Source: Vulcaniibacterium thermophilum
GTDB taxonomy: Bacteria > Pseudomonadota > Gammaproteobacteria > Xanthomonadales > Xanthomonadaceae
Length of the DNA stretch: 64,000 bases
NCBI RefSeq assembly: GCF_007923255.1
Contig: NZ_VOHJ01000003.1
Location: forward strand, 101,580 to 165,579
Direction of reading: 5' to 3'
The notes beneath the pieces are model-generated. The model did no database searches and was not told the origin of the DNA. It saw only the letters and a program-made list of their open reading frames with translations. This document shows, piece after piece, positions 52,885 to 61,496 of this stretch (position 1 is the first letter of the stretch; every line of letters begins with the position of its first letter). The translations under genes and the position numbers were made by a program.

Positions 52885-53091
52885 TCAGGCGGCGATCGCG
52901 TCGGCGTCGTCGTCGACCGCCACGCGCTGCGCCGAGCGCGTGCCGGGCCCGGCGCCGATCATCGCGGTCGCCTGCGCGGCCGCCTCGCACGCCTCGCGCT
53001 GGTTCGGGCACAGCGTCTTCATGTGGTTGACCTCGAAGGTCAGCCGCTCGACCAGGAAATCGACGAACGCGCGCACCTTCGGCGACTGCAC
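52885..53091 (-). pseudogene. C-terminal remnant of a LysR-family regulator
   Basis: 68 codons beginning SPKVRAFVDFLVERL, the usual end of LysR substrate domains (SPRVRAFVDFL type), then a Cys/Ala tail. No DNA-binding domain or start is present upstream; the sequence instead changes into the + strand efflux-gene remnant. It is therefore a truncated relic. Confidence 0.7.
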
Positions 53092-53096
53092 GCGCC

Positions 53097-53237
53097 GAAC
53101 GCAGCCGCCTGCAGGTGGAGGACGCGCTCGCCGAAGCGCGCACGCGCAGCGTGGGCCGCGCGATCGCGCTCTACCGCGCGCTGGCCGGCGGCTGGCCGGC
53201 GCGGCTGCCGGCGCGCGAAGCGGTCACCGCGCACTGA
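53097..53237 (+). pseudogene. C-terminal remnant of a NodT/OprM-type outer-membrane efflux protein
   Basis: About 46 codons: ERSRLQVEDALAEARTRSVG, then RAIALYRALAGGWPARLPA and TGA at 53235. This is the typical end of RND-efflux outer-membrane factors. Nothing of the family precedes it; its left edge meets the LysR remnant at about 53088-53097. The interval 53238-53362 shows only the next gene's leader. Confidence 0.7.
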
Positions 53238-53362
53238 CCGTCGCGTCCGGCCCATCTCCCGGAACGCCGACTTAAGCCCCGCCGCGGCGGGGCCGCGTCT
53301 TCACCGCGGCTCGATTGCCCCGTCCGTACCGTCGTCGCACCCCCATCCCCCGAGGTGCCGAC

Positions 53363-53824
53363 ATGAGCGACGTGAAGAAAGACCACAGCATTGGCGCGGG
53401 CACGGGCGCGGTGACCGGCGCGGTCGCCGGCGCGGCGATCGGCTCGGCCGCGGGCCCGGCGGGCAGCCTGGTCGGCGCGGTCGCCGGCGGCATCGTCGGC
53501 GCCAAGGCGGGCGACGCGATCGCCGAGAAGATCAACCCGACCGACTACGAAGACCACTTCCGCAACAACTTCCGCAGCGCCGCCTACTACCGCAGCGGCT
53601 ACGAGTGGGACGACTACGCGCCCGCCTACCGCTACGGCTACGACACCTACGGGCGCTATCGCGGCCGCAGCTTCGACGAGGTCGACGACCAGCTCGCCAC
53701 CGAATGGGACCGCGCGCGCGGCACCTCGCGGCTGGCGTGGAACGACGCCCGCGAAGCGGTGCGCGATGGCTGGCATCACATCGAACGCGCCCTGCCGGGC
53801 GATTTCGATCGCGACGGTCGCTGA
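53363..53824 (+). CDS. Glycine-zipper domain protein
   Basis: 153 aa from ATG at 53363 with GAGGTG upstream. The N-terminal 60 residues form a glycine zipper (GAVTGAVAGAAIGSAAGPAG) able to insert in or line a membrane; the rest is soluble, rich in Tyr/Asp/Arg (DDYAPAYRYGYDTYGRYRG). No cleavable signal is evident. The family is often stress- or envelope-related, but function here is unknown. A clear terminator follows. Confidence 0.78.
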   Translation: MSDVKKDHSIGAGTGAVTGAVAGAAIGSAAGPAGSLVGAVAGGIVGAKAGDAIAEKINPTDYEDHFRNNFRSAAYYRSGYEWDDYAPAYRYGYDTYGRYRGRSFDEVDDQLATEWDRARGTSRLAWNDAREAVRDGWHHIERALPGDFDRDGR

Positions 53825-53858
53825 GGCCGTCTCTCTCCAGCAGCAGGACTCCCTGTTC

Positions 53859-53885
53859 GGAGCCGCCTCGCGCGGCTCCTTTTTT
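53859..53885 (+). terminator. Rho-independent terminator
   Basis: ggagccgc-ctcgc-gcggctcc followed by six T. It lies 34 bp after the glycine-zipper gene. Confidence 0.88.
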
Positions 53886-53960
53886 GTCCGCGCGCCGTAC
53901 GGGGCGCCGGCTCTGCCCGGGCTGGGGTAGCATGCGCTCCCCTTCACGCCGGACACGCCG

Positions 53961-54554
53961 ATGGCCGACCAGCCCGCCAAACCCAGCCGCGAGGAGGCCG
54001 AAGCCGCCGTGCGCACGCTGCTGCGCTGGGCCGGCGAGGACCCGAACCGCGAAGGCCTGCTCGACACCCCGCGCCGCGTGGTCGAGGCCTACGGCGACTG
54101 GTTCGCCGGCTACGGACTCGATCCGCACGGCTATCTCGCGCGCACGTTCGAGGAGGTCGAAGGCTACGACGAGATGATCGTGCTGCGCGACATCTCCTAC
54201 GAGAGCCATTGCGAGCACCACATGGCGCCGATCATCGGCCGCGCGCACGTCGGCTACATCCCGGACGGCAAGGTGGTCGGCATCAGCAAACTGGCGCGCG
54301 TGGTCGAAGCCTACGCGCGCCGCTTCCAGGTGCAGGAGAAGATGACCGCGCAGATCGCGCGCTGCATCTGGGAGGTGCTGCAGCCGAAGGGCGTCGGCGT
54401 GGTGATCGAAGGCGCGCACGAGTGCATGACCACCCGCGGCGTGCACAAGCGCGGGGTCAGCATGATCACCTCGACCATGCTCGGCAGCTTCCGCGACGAC
54501 GCCCGCACGCGGGCGGAGTTCCTCGACTTCATCGCCGTGCGCGGGGCGCGCTGA
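53961..54554 (+). CDS. folE: GTP cyclohydrolase I
   Basis: 197 aa. Signatures: [33 protein letters not shown] (written in part), [17 protein letters not shown], and [11 protein letters not shown]. The zinc ligands (Cys and His of CEHH, later Cys of HECM) are present. It makes dihydroneopterin triphosphate for folate and related pterins. A stand-alone gene. Confidence 0.95.
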   Translation: MADQPAKPSREEAEAAVRTLLRWAGEDPNREGLLDTPRRVVEAYGDWFAGYGLDPHGYLARTFEEVEGYDEMIVLRDISYESHCEHHMAPIIGRAHVGYIPDGKVVGISKLARVVEAYARRFQVQEKMTAQIARCIWEVLQPKGVGVVIEGAHECMTTRGVHKRGVSMITSTMLGSFRDDARTRAEFLDFIAVRGAR

Positions 54555-54582
54555 GGCGGGTTGCGGCCCGGCACGTCCATGG

Positions 54583-54602
54583 GTTCCCGCTTACGCGGGA
54601 AC
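54583..54602. repeat. Short REP-like hairpin after folE
   Basis: gttcccgc-ttac-gcgggaac, 8-bp stem, 28 bp after the folE stop. No T-run. The rest of the 316-bp gap to egtB (54603-54858) holds no gene that I can support. Confidence 0.6.
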
Positions 54603-54858
54603 GACGGAATCAAGGCGCCAGGGCTCCCGTGGACGAGGTGACGCGTGGCAAGTCGCCGGACGCGGCGACTGCCGCGAACGCCACGCACTGTGGGGCTTTC
54701 CGATTGCCGCGGCGCATGTTCTGCGGACAGCAGTGCGCGAACGCGGGAATTCCGAGTCTCTCCATTCCGAGCCGCCCGCCGCTGCCGCACCCCCACGCCT
54801 GCGTGCGTCCCTGACCCCCGCGTAACCCGCCTTTCACGCCGCGCAACCGGCGTCTCGG

Positions 54859-54864
54859 TAGGGT
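54859..54864 (+). promoter_or_regulatory. -10 box of a probable leaderless egtB transcript
   Basis: TAGGGT ends 6 nt before the GTG start of egtB; no Shine-Dalgarno. Confidence 0.35.
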
Positions 54865-54870
54865 CCGGGC

Positions 54871-56148
54871 GTGTCCCGCGTGATCGAACCCGCCGCCGAC
54901 AGCACCGCCGCGCTCGCCGGGCGCTTCGCGCGCGTGCGTGCGCGCACGCTCGAGCTGGCCGCGCCGCTGTCGGCCGAGGACGCGATGCTGCAGTCGATGC
55001 CGGAGGCCAGCCCGGCCAAATGGCATCTGGCCCACACCACCTGGTTCTTCGAGCAGTTCGTGCTGGCGCGCGCGCCAGGCCATCGGCCGTACCGCGACGG
55101 CTGGGCCGTGCTGTTCAACAGCTACTACCGCGGCGCCGGCGCCGCCCATCCGCGCGCGCAACGCGGACTGCTGTCGCGGCCCACGCTCGACGAAGTGAAG
55201 GCCTACCGCGCCGAGGTCGATGCGCGGCTGCTCGAAGCGTTGACGCGCGACGCGCTCGACGGCGAGGCCCGGCGCATCCTGCTGCTCGGCCTGCACCACG
55301 AGCAGCAGCACCAGGAGCTGCTGCTCACCGACGTGCTGCACGGCCTGGCGTGCCATCCGGGGCGGCCCGCGTACCGCGACGACCTGCCGGCGCCCGCGTC
55401 GGGCGATGCCGTGTGCGCGGCCTGCGCGTGGATCGCCTTCGACGAGGCGGTGGTCGAGATCGGCGCATCGCCGTGGCCGGCGCACCGCGGCTTCGCGTTC
55501 GACAACGAAAGCCCGCGGCATCGGGTGCTGACCGCGGCGTTCCAGCTCGCCGCGCGTCCGGTCAGCAACGCCGAGTTCCGCGCCTTCGTCGAGGACGGCG
55601 GCTACCGCACGCCCTCGCTGTGGTTGAGCGACGGCTGGGAAACGGTCGAGCGCGAAGGCTGGGACCGCCCGCTGTACTGGCAGGAGGATCTCGAAAGCGC
55701 GTTCACCCTCGGCGGCGTGCGCGCGCTCGATCCGCACGCGCCGGTCTGCCATCTGAGTTACTACGAAGCCGACGCGTTCGCGCGCTGGGCCGGTGCGCGG
55801 CTGCCGACCGAAGCCGAATGGGAGCGCGCGGCGACCGCGCTGCCGGTGCAGGGCCGCTTCGCCGAGGACGGCGTGCTGCAGCCGCAGTCCGCATCGGGCA
55901 GCGGATTGCGGCAGATGTTCGGCGACGTCTGGGAGTGGACGGCGAGCGCCTACGCGCCGTACCCCGGCTACCGGCCGTGGCGCGGCACGCTCGGCGAATA
56001 CAACGGCAAGTTCATGTGCGGGCAGTACGTGCTGCGCGGCGGCAGTTGCGCCACCCCGGGCGATCACGTGCGCGCCAGCTACCGCAACTTCTTCTACCCG
56101 CGCGACCGCTGGCAGTTCGCCGGTCTGCGCCTGGCGAGGGGCGCATGA
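54871..56148 (+). CDS. egtB: EgtB, ergothioneine sulfoxide synthase
   Basis: 425 aa from GTG. N-terminal DinB-like domain with iron ligands in WHLAHTTWFFEQF and GLHHEQQHQELLLTD (H-x3-H pattern), then a formylglycine-enzyme-like domain from about 185: HRGFAFDNESPRHRV, PVSNAEFRAFVEDGGY, RLPTEAEWERAA and GNVWEW-type FGDVWEWTASAY. EgtB is a nonheme iron enzyme that joins Cys or gamma-Glu-Cys to hercynine. Overlap with egtD by 4 bp confirms the pathway assignment. Confidence 0.93.
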   Translation: MSRVIEPAADSTAALAGRFARVRARTLELAAPLSAEDAMLQSMPEASPAKWHLAHTTWFFEQFVLARAPGHRPYRDGWAVLFNSYYRGAGAAHPRAQRGLLSRPTLDEVKAYRAEVDARLLEALTRDALDGEARRILLLGLHHEQQHQELLLTDVLHGLACHPGRPAYRDDLPAPASGDAVCAACAWIAFDEAVVEIGASPWPAHRGFAFDNESPRHRVLTAAFQLAARPVSNAEFRAFVEDGGYRTPSLWLSDGWETVEREGWDRPLYWQEDLESAFTLGGVRALDPHAPVCHLSYYEADAFARWAGARLPTEAEWERAATALPVQGRFAEDGVLQPQSASGSGLRQMFGDVWEWTASAYAPYPGYRPWRGTLGEYNGKFMCGQYVLRGGSCATPGDHVRASYRNFFYPRDRWQFAGLRLARGA

Positions 56149-57128
56149 GCGCGCTCGGCACGCTGCCGGCGCAGGCGCGTGTGGACCTGCGCCCGACCCC
56201 GGAGACGATCGCCGCCGAGGCGATCGCCGGCCTGTCGCGCACGCCGAAGACGCTGCCGTCGAAGTACTTCTACGACGCGCGCGGCTCGGCGCTGTTCGAG
56301 GCCATCACCCGCCAGCCGGAGTACTACCTCACCCGTGTCGAACGCGCGTTGCTGCGCGCGCGGACGGCGGAGATCGCCGCGGCGGTCGGCGCGCACGCGC
56401 ATGTGGTCGAGTACGGCAGCGGCAGCGCGCGCAAGACCGCGCTGCTGCTGGCCGGCCTGCATGCGCCGGTGGCCTACACGCCGATCGACATCTCGCGCAC
56501 CGCGCTGCTGGAAGGCAGCGCGCGGCTGGCGCGGCGGTTCCCGCACATCGAGATGCTGCCGGTGTGCGCCGACTTCACCCGCGCGGTGGCGCTGCCGGCG
56601 CCGGCGCGGCAGGCCGCGCGCACGCTGGTGTTCTTCCCCGGCTCCACGCTCGGCAATTTCCAGCACGACGAGGCGATCGCGCTGCTGGCGGCGATGCGCG
56701 CGACGATGGGCGCGGGCGGCGCGGCGCTGCTCGGGCTCGACCGGGTCAAAGATCCGGCGCTGCTCGAGGCGGCCTACAACGATGCCGCCGGCGTGACCGC
56801 GGCGTTCACGCTGAACCTGCTCGTGCGGCTCAACCGCGAGATCGGCAGCGACTTCGACCTCGACGGCTTCCGCCACCGCGCCGTGTACGTGCCCGACCGC
56901 GAGCGCATCGAGACGTTCCTGGTCAGCACCCGCGCACAGACGGTGCGCGTGGGCGGGCGGCGGTTCGCGTTCGCGGCCGGCGAGGCGATGGCGGTGGAGG
57001 TCAGCCACAAGTACACGCCGGCGCGCATCCGCGCGCTCGCCGCCGCCGCCGGGCTGCGCCTGGCGCAGGCGTGGCATGCGCCGGACGAGGCGTACTCGCT
57101 GTGCCTGCTGGAGCCGCTGCACGGATGA
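56145..57128 (+). CDS. egtD: EgtD, L-histidine N-alpha-methyltransferase
   Basis: 327 aa. SAM-binding ELGSGS-type motif VEYGSGSARKTALLL, YFYDARGSALFEAITRQPEYY at the N-terminus, FFPGSTLGNF, and the histidine-binding end EVSHKYTPARI. It trimethylates histidine to hercynine, the first step of ergothioneine synthesis. Coupled to egtB upstream and to a flavoprotein downstream (both 4-bp overlaps). Confidence 0.94.
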   Translation: MSALGTLPAQARVDLRPTPETIAAEAIAGLSRTPKTLPSKYFYDARGSALFEAITRQPEYYLTRVERALLRARTAEIAAAVGAHAHVVEYGSGSARKTALLLAGLHAPVAYTPIDISRTALLEGSARLARRFPHIEMLPVCADFTRAVALPAPARQAARTLVFFPGSTLGNFQHDEAIALLAAMRATMGAGGAALLGLDRVKDPALLEAAYNDAAGVTAAFTLNLLVRLNREIGSDFDLDGFRHRAVYVPDRERIETFLVSTRAQTVRVGGRRFAFAAGEAMAVEVSHKYTPARIRALAAAAGLRLAQAWHAPDEAYSLCLLEPLHG

Positions 57129-58030
57129 GCGCGGAGGACGTGCTCGATGCGCTGGTGATCGGCGCCGGCCCCGCCGGGCTCACGGCCGCCACCTACCTGG
57201 CGCGGTTCCGCCGGCGGCTGGCGGTGATCGACGCCGGCGCCAGCCGCGCGCGCTGGATTCCCACCCGCCACAACTGCCCCGGCTTCCCGTTCGGGGTGGA
57301 AGGCCCGCGCCTGCTCGACCGCCTGCGCACGCAGGCGCAGAAGTACGGCGTGCGCGTGCGCGAGGGCCGGGTGACCGGCCTGCGCCGCGACGACCGCGGC
57401 GTGTTCACCGCGCAGACCCGCGACGGGCCGGACCTGCGCGCGCGCTGCGTGCTGCTCGCCACCGGCATCGTCGACCGCATGCCGCACCTGTTCGAACTGC
57501 GGCAGGCGATCGAGCGCGGCGCGGTGCGGCTGTGCGCCGTGTGCGACGGCTACGAGGCCGGCGACGGCACGCTCGCGGTGTACGGCCCGCTCCCGGTCGC
57601 GCTGGCGCATGCCGAGTTCCTGCGCACGTTCTCGCGCGACGTCTCGGCGGTGGCGAGCGAGCCGGCCGAACCCGACCCCGCCATGCGCGAACGGGCCCGC
57701 CGGGCCGGCGTGCGGTTGCTGCCCGTTCCCGAAGCCCTGCGGCTGGAGGACGACCGCCTGGTGATGCGCTTCGCCGACGGCGAGCGCCGCTTCGACAGCG
57801 TCTACGCCGCGCTGGGTGGCGACGCGCAGTCGGCGCTCGCGACCGCGCTGGGCGCGCGCTGCGACGACAACGGCGAACGGGTGGTCGACGCGCACCAGCA
57901 GACCAGCATCGACGGCCTGTACGCCATCGGCGACGTGGTCAGCGCGCTCAACCAGATCAGCGTCGCCGTCGGCCACGCCGCGATCGCCGCGACCGCGGTG
58001 CACAACCGCCTGCCGCGCAACTGGGCGTGA
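57125..58030 (+). CDS. Thioredoxin-reductase-like flavoprotein in the ergothioneine operon
   Basis: 301 aa, start overlapping egtD by 4 bp. FAD site VIGAGPAGLTAATYLARF, redox pair CAVC in RLCAVCDGYEAG, and C-terminal GLYAIGDVVSALNQISVAVGH. The second dinucleotide motif, normally GGGNSA, is VYGPLPVALAHAEFL here, so NADPH binding may be altered. The operon suggests a role in ergothioneine redox cycling or in a thiol pool; that is inference. Confidence 0.85.
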   Translation: MSAEDVLDALVIGAGPAGLTAATYLARFRRRLAVIDAGASRARWIPTRHNCPGFPFGVEGPRLLDRLRTQAQKYGVRVREGRVTGLRRDDRGVFTAQTRDGPDLRARCVLLATGIVDRMPHLFELRQAIERGAVRLCAVCDGYEAGDGTLAVYGPLPVALAHAEFLRTFSRDVSAVASEPAEPDPAMRERARRAGVRLLPVPEALRLEDDRLVMRFADGERRFDSVYAALGGDAQSALATALGARCDDNGERVVDAHQQTSIDGLYAIGDVVSALNQISVAVGHAAIAATAVHNRLPRNWA

Positions 58031-58056
58031 GGGAGCGGGGAGCGGGGAGCGGGGTT

Positions 58057-58085
58057 GTAGCCTGGGTAAGCGAAGCGCACCCGGG
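58057..58085. repeat. GTAGCCCGGG repeat, half-copy
   Basis: gtagcctgggtaagcgaagc followed by gcacccggg: one half of the inverted-pair repeat. The 183-bp gap to the MFS gene also contains GGGATTC-type heptad traces (58145-58165) and a TAGACT box at about 58177. Confidence 0.7.
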
Positions 58086-58213
58086 GCATGAGAATCCGGA
58101 CGCAGCCTTTGGCCGTCCGGGCGACGTCGGCTCCCCGTCCGCGAATCCGAATCCCGAATCCCCGCCCCCCGACCCGCTAGACTGCGCCCCTCGTCTCCCC
58201 CCGGACCTCGCGA

Positions 58214-59467
58214 ATGTCCGCTCCCCTGCCCGGCATGCGCCGCGCGGCGCTCGCCTTCATCTTCGTCACCATCCTGATCGACGTCCTCGCATTCGGGCTG
58301 ATCATTCCGGTGCTGCCGCATCTGGTGGAGGATTTCGTCGGCGGCCGCGCGGACACCGCGTCGTACTGGGTCGGCGTGTTCGGCACCGTGTTCGCGGCGA
58401 TCCAGTTCGTCACCTCGCCGATCCAGGGCGCGCTGTCGGACCGCTTCGGGCGGCGGCCGGTGATCCTGCTGTCGTGTCTGGGCCTGGGGCTCGACTTCGT
58501 CTTCATGGCGCTGGCGACGTCGCTGCCGTGGCTGTTCGTCGGCCGCGTGATCTCGGCGATCACCTCGGCCAGCTTCACCACCGCCAACGCCTACATCGCC
58601 GACGTGGTGCCGCCGGAGCAGCGCGCGAAATCGTTCGGCATGATCGGCGCGGCGTTCGGGCTGGGCTTCATCGTCGGTCCGCTGCTGGGCGGCGTGCTCG
58701 GCGACATCGACCTGCGGCTGCCGTTCTGGGCGGCGGCGGTGCTGGCGCTGCTGAACTTCCTCTACGGCCTGTTCGTGCTGCCCGAATCGCTGCCGCCGGA
58801 GCGGCGCAGCGCGCGCTTCGAATGGCGGCAGGCGCATCCGGTCGGCTCCTGGCGGCTGCTGCGCGGCTATCCGCAGGTGCTCGGGCTGGCGGCGGTGGTG
58901 TTCCTCGCCAACATGGCGCACTACGTGTACCCGAGCACGTTCGTGCTGTTCGGCGACGTGCGCTACGGCTGGGACCAGAAGCAGACCGGCTACGTGCTGG
59001 CGGTGGTCGGTGTGTTCAGCGTGCTGGTGAACGCGATCGTGGTGCGGCGGCTGATCCCGCGCGTCGGCGAGCGCCGCGCGCTGCTGTTCGGGCTGAGCTG
59101 CGGCACGCTGGGCTTTCTGGTGTACGCCTTCGCCGAGCGGGCGTGGATGTTCCTGCTCGGACTGCCGATCAGCGCGCTGTGGGCGCTGGCGCAGCCGGCC
59201 ACGCAGGCGCTGATCACGCGCCAGGTGGGGCCGGAGGTGCAGGGGCGCATCCAGGGCGCGCTGATGAGTCTGGTGGCGATGGCCGGCATCGTCGCGCCGG
59301 CGCTGTTCGCCACCAGTTTCGGCTGGTTCGTCGGGCCGCATGCGCCGGTGCGCTTCCCCGGCATCGCGTTCCTGATCGCGGGCGTGCTGCTCGGCAGCGC
59401 GGTGGCGATCGCGTGGCGGTTCGCGCGCGCGCCGGCGCCGGTCGCGGCGGTGGCGGCGGAAGGCTGA
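58214..59467 (+). CDS. MFS drug-exporter, TetA-like (DHA1)
   Basis: 417 aa, 12 membrane helices. Motif A is GALSDRFGRRPVILLS after helix 2; FGLIIPVLPHL in helix 1 and GFIVGPLLGGVLG in helix 5 (motif C) mark a proton-driven TetA-type exporter. A native resistance role is not implied; many such genes export unknown compounds. Confidence 0.88.
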   Translation: MSAPLPGMRRAALAFIFVTILIDVLAFGLIIPVLPHLVEDFVGGRADTASYWVGVFGTVFAAIQFVTSPIQGALSDRFGRRPVILLSCLGLGLDFVFMALATSLPWLFVGRVISAITSASFTTANAYIADVVPPEQRAKSFGMIGAAFGLGFIVGPLLGGVLGDIDLRLPFWAAAVLALLNFLYGLFVLPESLPPERRSARFEWRQAHPVGSWRLLRGYPQVLGLAAVVFLANMAHYVYPSTFVLFGDVRYGWDQKQTGYVLAVVGVFSVLVNAIVVRRLIPRVGERRALLFGLSCGTLGFLVYAFAERAWMFLLGLPISALWALAQPATQALITRQVGPEVQGRIQGALMSLVAMAGIVAPALFATSFGWFVGPHAPVRFPGIAFLIAGVLLGSAVAIAWRFARAPAPVAAVAAEG

Positions 59468-59560
59468 TCCCACGGGCCCCGGGGTGGGACGCAGGCGGCC
59501 TGCGGCCGGCCTGCGCCCACCCCAGCCTGCATGCCGCGGCGCGAGGCCGCGGCAGGAAAC

Positions 59561-59896
59561 TCACCCGCAGCGCACCGCGGTGATGACGTTGCGGTCGTCG
59601 ACGTCCACGTTCACGCGGGTGCCGTCGTATTCCATGGTCACCATCTGCCCCGGGCGGATCAGCCGGGCCTTGCTGCTGCCGGTGTCGGCGCGGATGCGCT
59701 CCATCACCTCGGCGCTGGCCTGCTGGCCGATCGCCCAGGCGGCGCGGTCGGCGTCGCACTGCGCGCTGGAGACCGCGCCGGGCTGCGGGGGGTCGCGGGT
59801 TTCGTCCGTCTGCGCCATCGTGCTGCAGGCCACCAGGGTGCCCAGTCCCAACAGGGCGGGAAGTGCGAGACGCGGCGTGCGGCGGAAGGTCGGCAT
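59561..59896 (-). CDS. I78-family peptidase-inhibitor lipoprotein
   Basis: 111 aa from ATG at 59896 (a GTG 9 nt upstream is an alternative). A lipobox LVAC follows the signal helix. The I78 domain is complete: CDADRAAWAIGQQASAEVME, RLIRPGQMVTMEYDGTRVNV and the end VITAVRCG. Two Cys residues may pair. Family members inhibit serine proteases; the target here is unknown. Confidence 0.87.
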   Translation of the reverse strand: MPTFRRTPRLALPALLGLGTLVACSTMAQTDETRDPPQPGAVSSAQCDADRAAWAIGQQASAEVMERIRADTGSSKARLIRPGQMVTMEYDGTRVNVDVDDRNVITAVRCG

Positions 59897-60083
59897 CGGC
59901 GACACCCTGCGATCGGTCCGGACTCCAGAGTGCGCATTCCGCCGTCGCGATCAAGTCAAGCGCGGCAGGGTCGTTCAGAGTGCCGCAAGCTCGGCGGGCG
60001 CGCGCGGCGCGGGCGGGCGGCGCTCCCACCGCGGCTCCGGCTGGCATACCCTTGGCGCCGGTCCCCTCGTGCCAAGGACAGCC

Positions 60084-61337
60084 ATGTCGCACACCCCCCT
60101 GCTGCTGCAGCTGGTCGTCATCCTGCTCACCGCCCGCGTGTGCGGCCTGATCCTGCGCTACTTCGGCCAGCCGCCGGTGATCGGCGAAATGGCGGCCGGC
60201 ATCGTGCTCGGGCCGATCGTGTTCGGCGCGCTGTTTCCCGGGTTCCACGCCGAGCTGTTCGCCAGGGAGTCGCTGTCGGCGCTGTCCTCGCTGTCGACGC
60301 TCGGGCTGGTGCTGTTCATGTTCATCGTCGGCGCCGAGCTGCGCGCGCCGGACGGCGTGCGCGCGCAGTTCCGCGCCGCCGGCTGGGTGGGCGTGCTGAG
60401 CGTGCTGCTGCCGATGCTGTTCGGCATCGCGATCTCGCCGTTCCTGCACGAATCGCTCGCCGCCGAGGGCGTGGCGTTCTGGCCGTTCGCGCTGTTCATG
60501 GCGGCGGCGATGTCGATCACCGCGTTCCCGATCATGGCCCGCATCCTCAAGGAGCGGAACCTGACGCACACCCGCATCGGCCGGCTGTCGCTGGCCTCGG
60601 CGGCGATCGCCGACGTGCTGGCGTGGATCATGCTCGCGCTGGTGGTGGCGCTGATCGGCAGCGGCGAGGGCTACGTCGGCTTCCTCAAGACCACCGCCGG
60701 GCTGGTGGTGCTGTGCGCGGTGGTGTTCGGCGGCCTGAAGCCGCTGTACGCCTGGCTGCTGCGCCGCCACGCGCCGGACGGCGCACCGGCCGGCATGGTG
60801 CTGGCGGCGCTGATGATCGGCATGTTCGTGTGCGCGGCGATCACCCAGTGGCTGCATCTGCATCCGGTGTTCGGCGCGTTCCTGTTCGGCGCCTGCCTGC
60901 CGCGCGACGACCGTCTGCTGCGCGCGCTGATCGAGCGCGTCGAGCACCTCGCGATCGTGGTGCTGATGCCGATCTTCTTCGCCCTCGCCGGCCTCAACAC
61001 CACGCCGGAGGCGTTCGCCGGCGCGGGGCTGGGCGCGCTGGCGCTGATCATGCTGGCGGCGGTCGGCGGCAAGATCGCCGGCGGCGCGGTCGGCGCGCGG
61101 CTGTCCGGCTACGGCTGGCGCGACAGCCTGTCGGTCGGCGCGCTGATGAACGCGCGCGCGCTGATGGAGCTGATCGTGATCAAGGTGGGACTCGATGCCG
61201 GGCTGATCAACAACGCGGCGTTCACCCTGCTGATGCTGATGGCGATCCTGACCACGGTGATGACCGGCCCGCTGCTGACGCTGTTCGCCGGCCGCGACGC
61301 CGCGCGCCCCGCGCAGGGCGCGGCGCCGGCGGCCTGA
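60084..61337 (+). CDS. CPA2-type cation/proton antiporter (KefB-like membrane domain)
   Basis: 417 aa from ATG at 60084 with AAGGA upstream. About 12 helices; CPA2 signatures are QPPVIGEMAAGIVLGPIVFG, LFMFIVGAELR, and SLASAAIADVLAWIML with the ion-site Asp. No TrkA-N/RCK domain is present, so it is the short form. Likely Na+ or K+/H+ exchange; substrate not determinable. Confidence 0.88.
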   Translation: MSHTPLLLQLVVILLTARVCGLILRYFGQPPVIGEMAAGIVLGPIVFGALFPGFHAELFARESLSALSSLSTLGLVLFMFIVGAELRAPDGVRAQFRAAGWVGVLSVLLPMLFGIAISPFLHESLAAEGVAFWPFALFMAAAMSITAFPIMARILKERNLTHTRIGRLSLASAAIADVLAWIMLALVVALIGSGEGYVGFLKTTAGLVVLCAVVFGGLKPLYAWLLRRHAPDGAPAGMVLAALMIGMFVCAAITQWLHLHPVFGAFLFGACLPRDDRLLRALIERVEHLAIVVLMPIFFALAGLNTTPEAFAGAGLGALALIMLAAVGGKIAGGAVGARLSGYGWRDSLSVGALMNARALMELIVIKVGLDAGLINNAAFTLLMLMAILTTVMTGPLLTLFAGRDAARPAQGAAPAA

Positions 61338-61496
61338 TCACTCCTCGTCGACCACGATCGCAAGCCCGACCGCGCGCCGCTGCGCGGTCGGGATGCCGAC
61401 GCCGCCGGAGACCGCGCTGTGGCGGCCGAAGCGGCCGGCGCCGATGCCGACGCCGGCGAGGCTCCGGGCTGGGACGTCCGAGCGGCCGCGCCGGCG
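61338..61496 (-). other. Open frame without start between the antiporter and ketoreductase genes
   Basis: The minus strand stays open for 52 codons in the ketoreductase's own frame, from just after its stop to TGA at 61338, ending SGGVGIPTAQRRAVGLAIVV-DEE. It has no start codon. It could be the tail of a lost or shifted gene; I do not recognise it. Confidence 0.35.
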
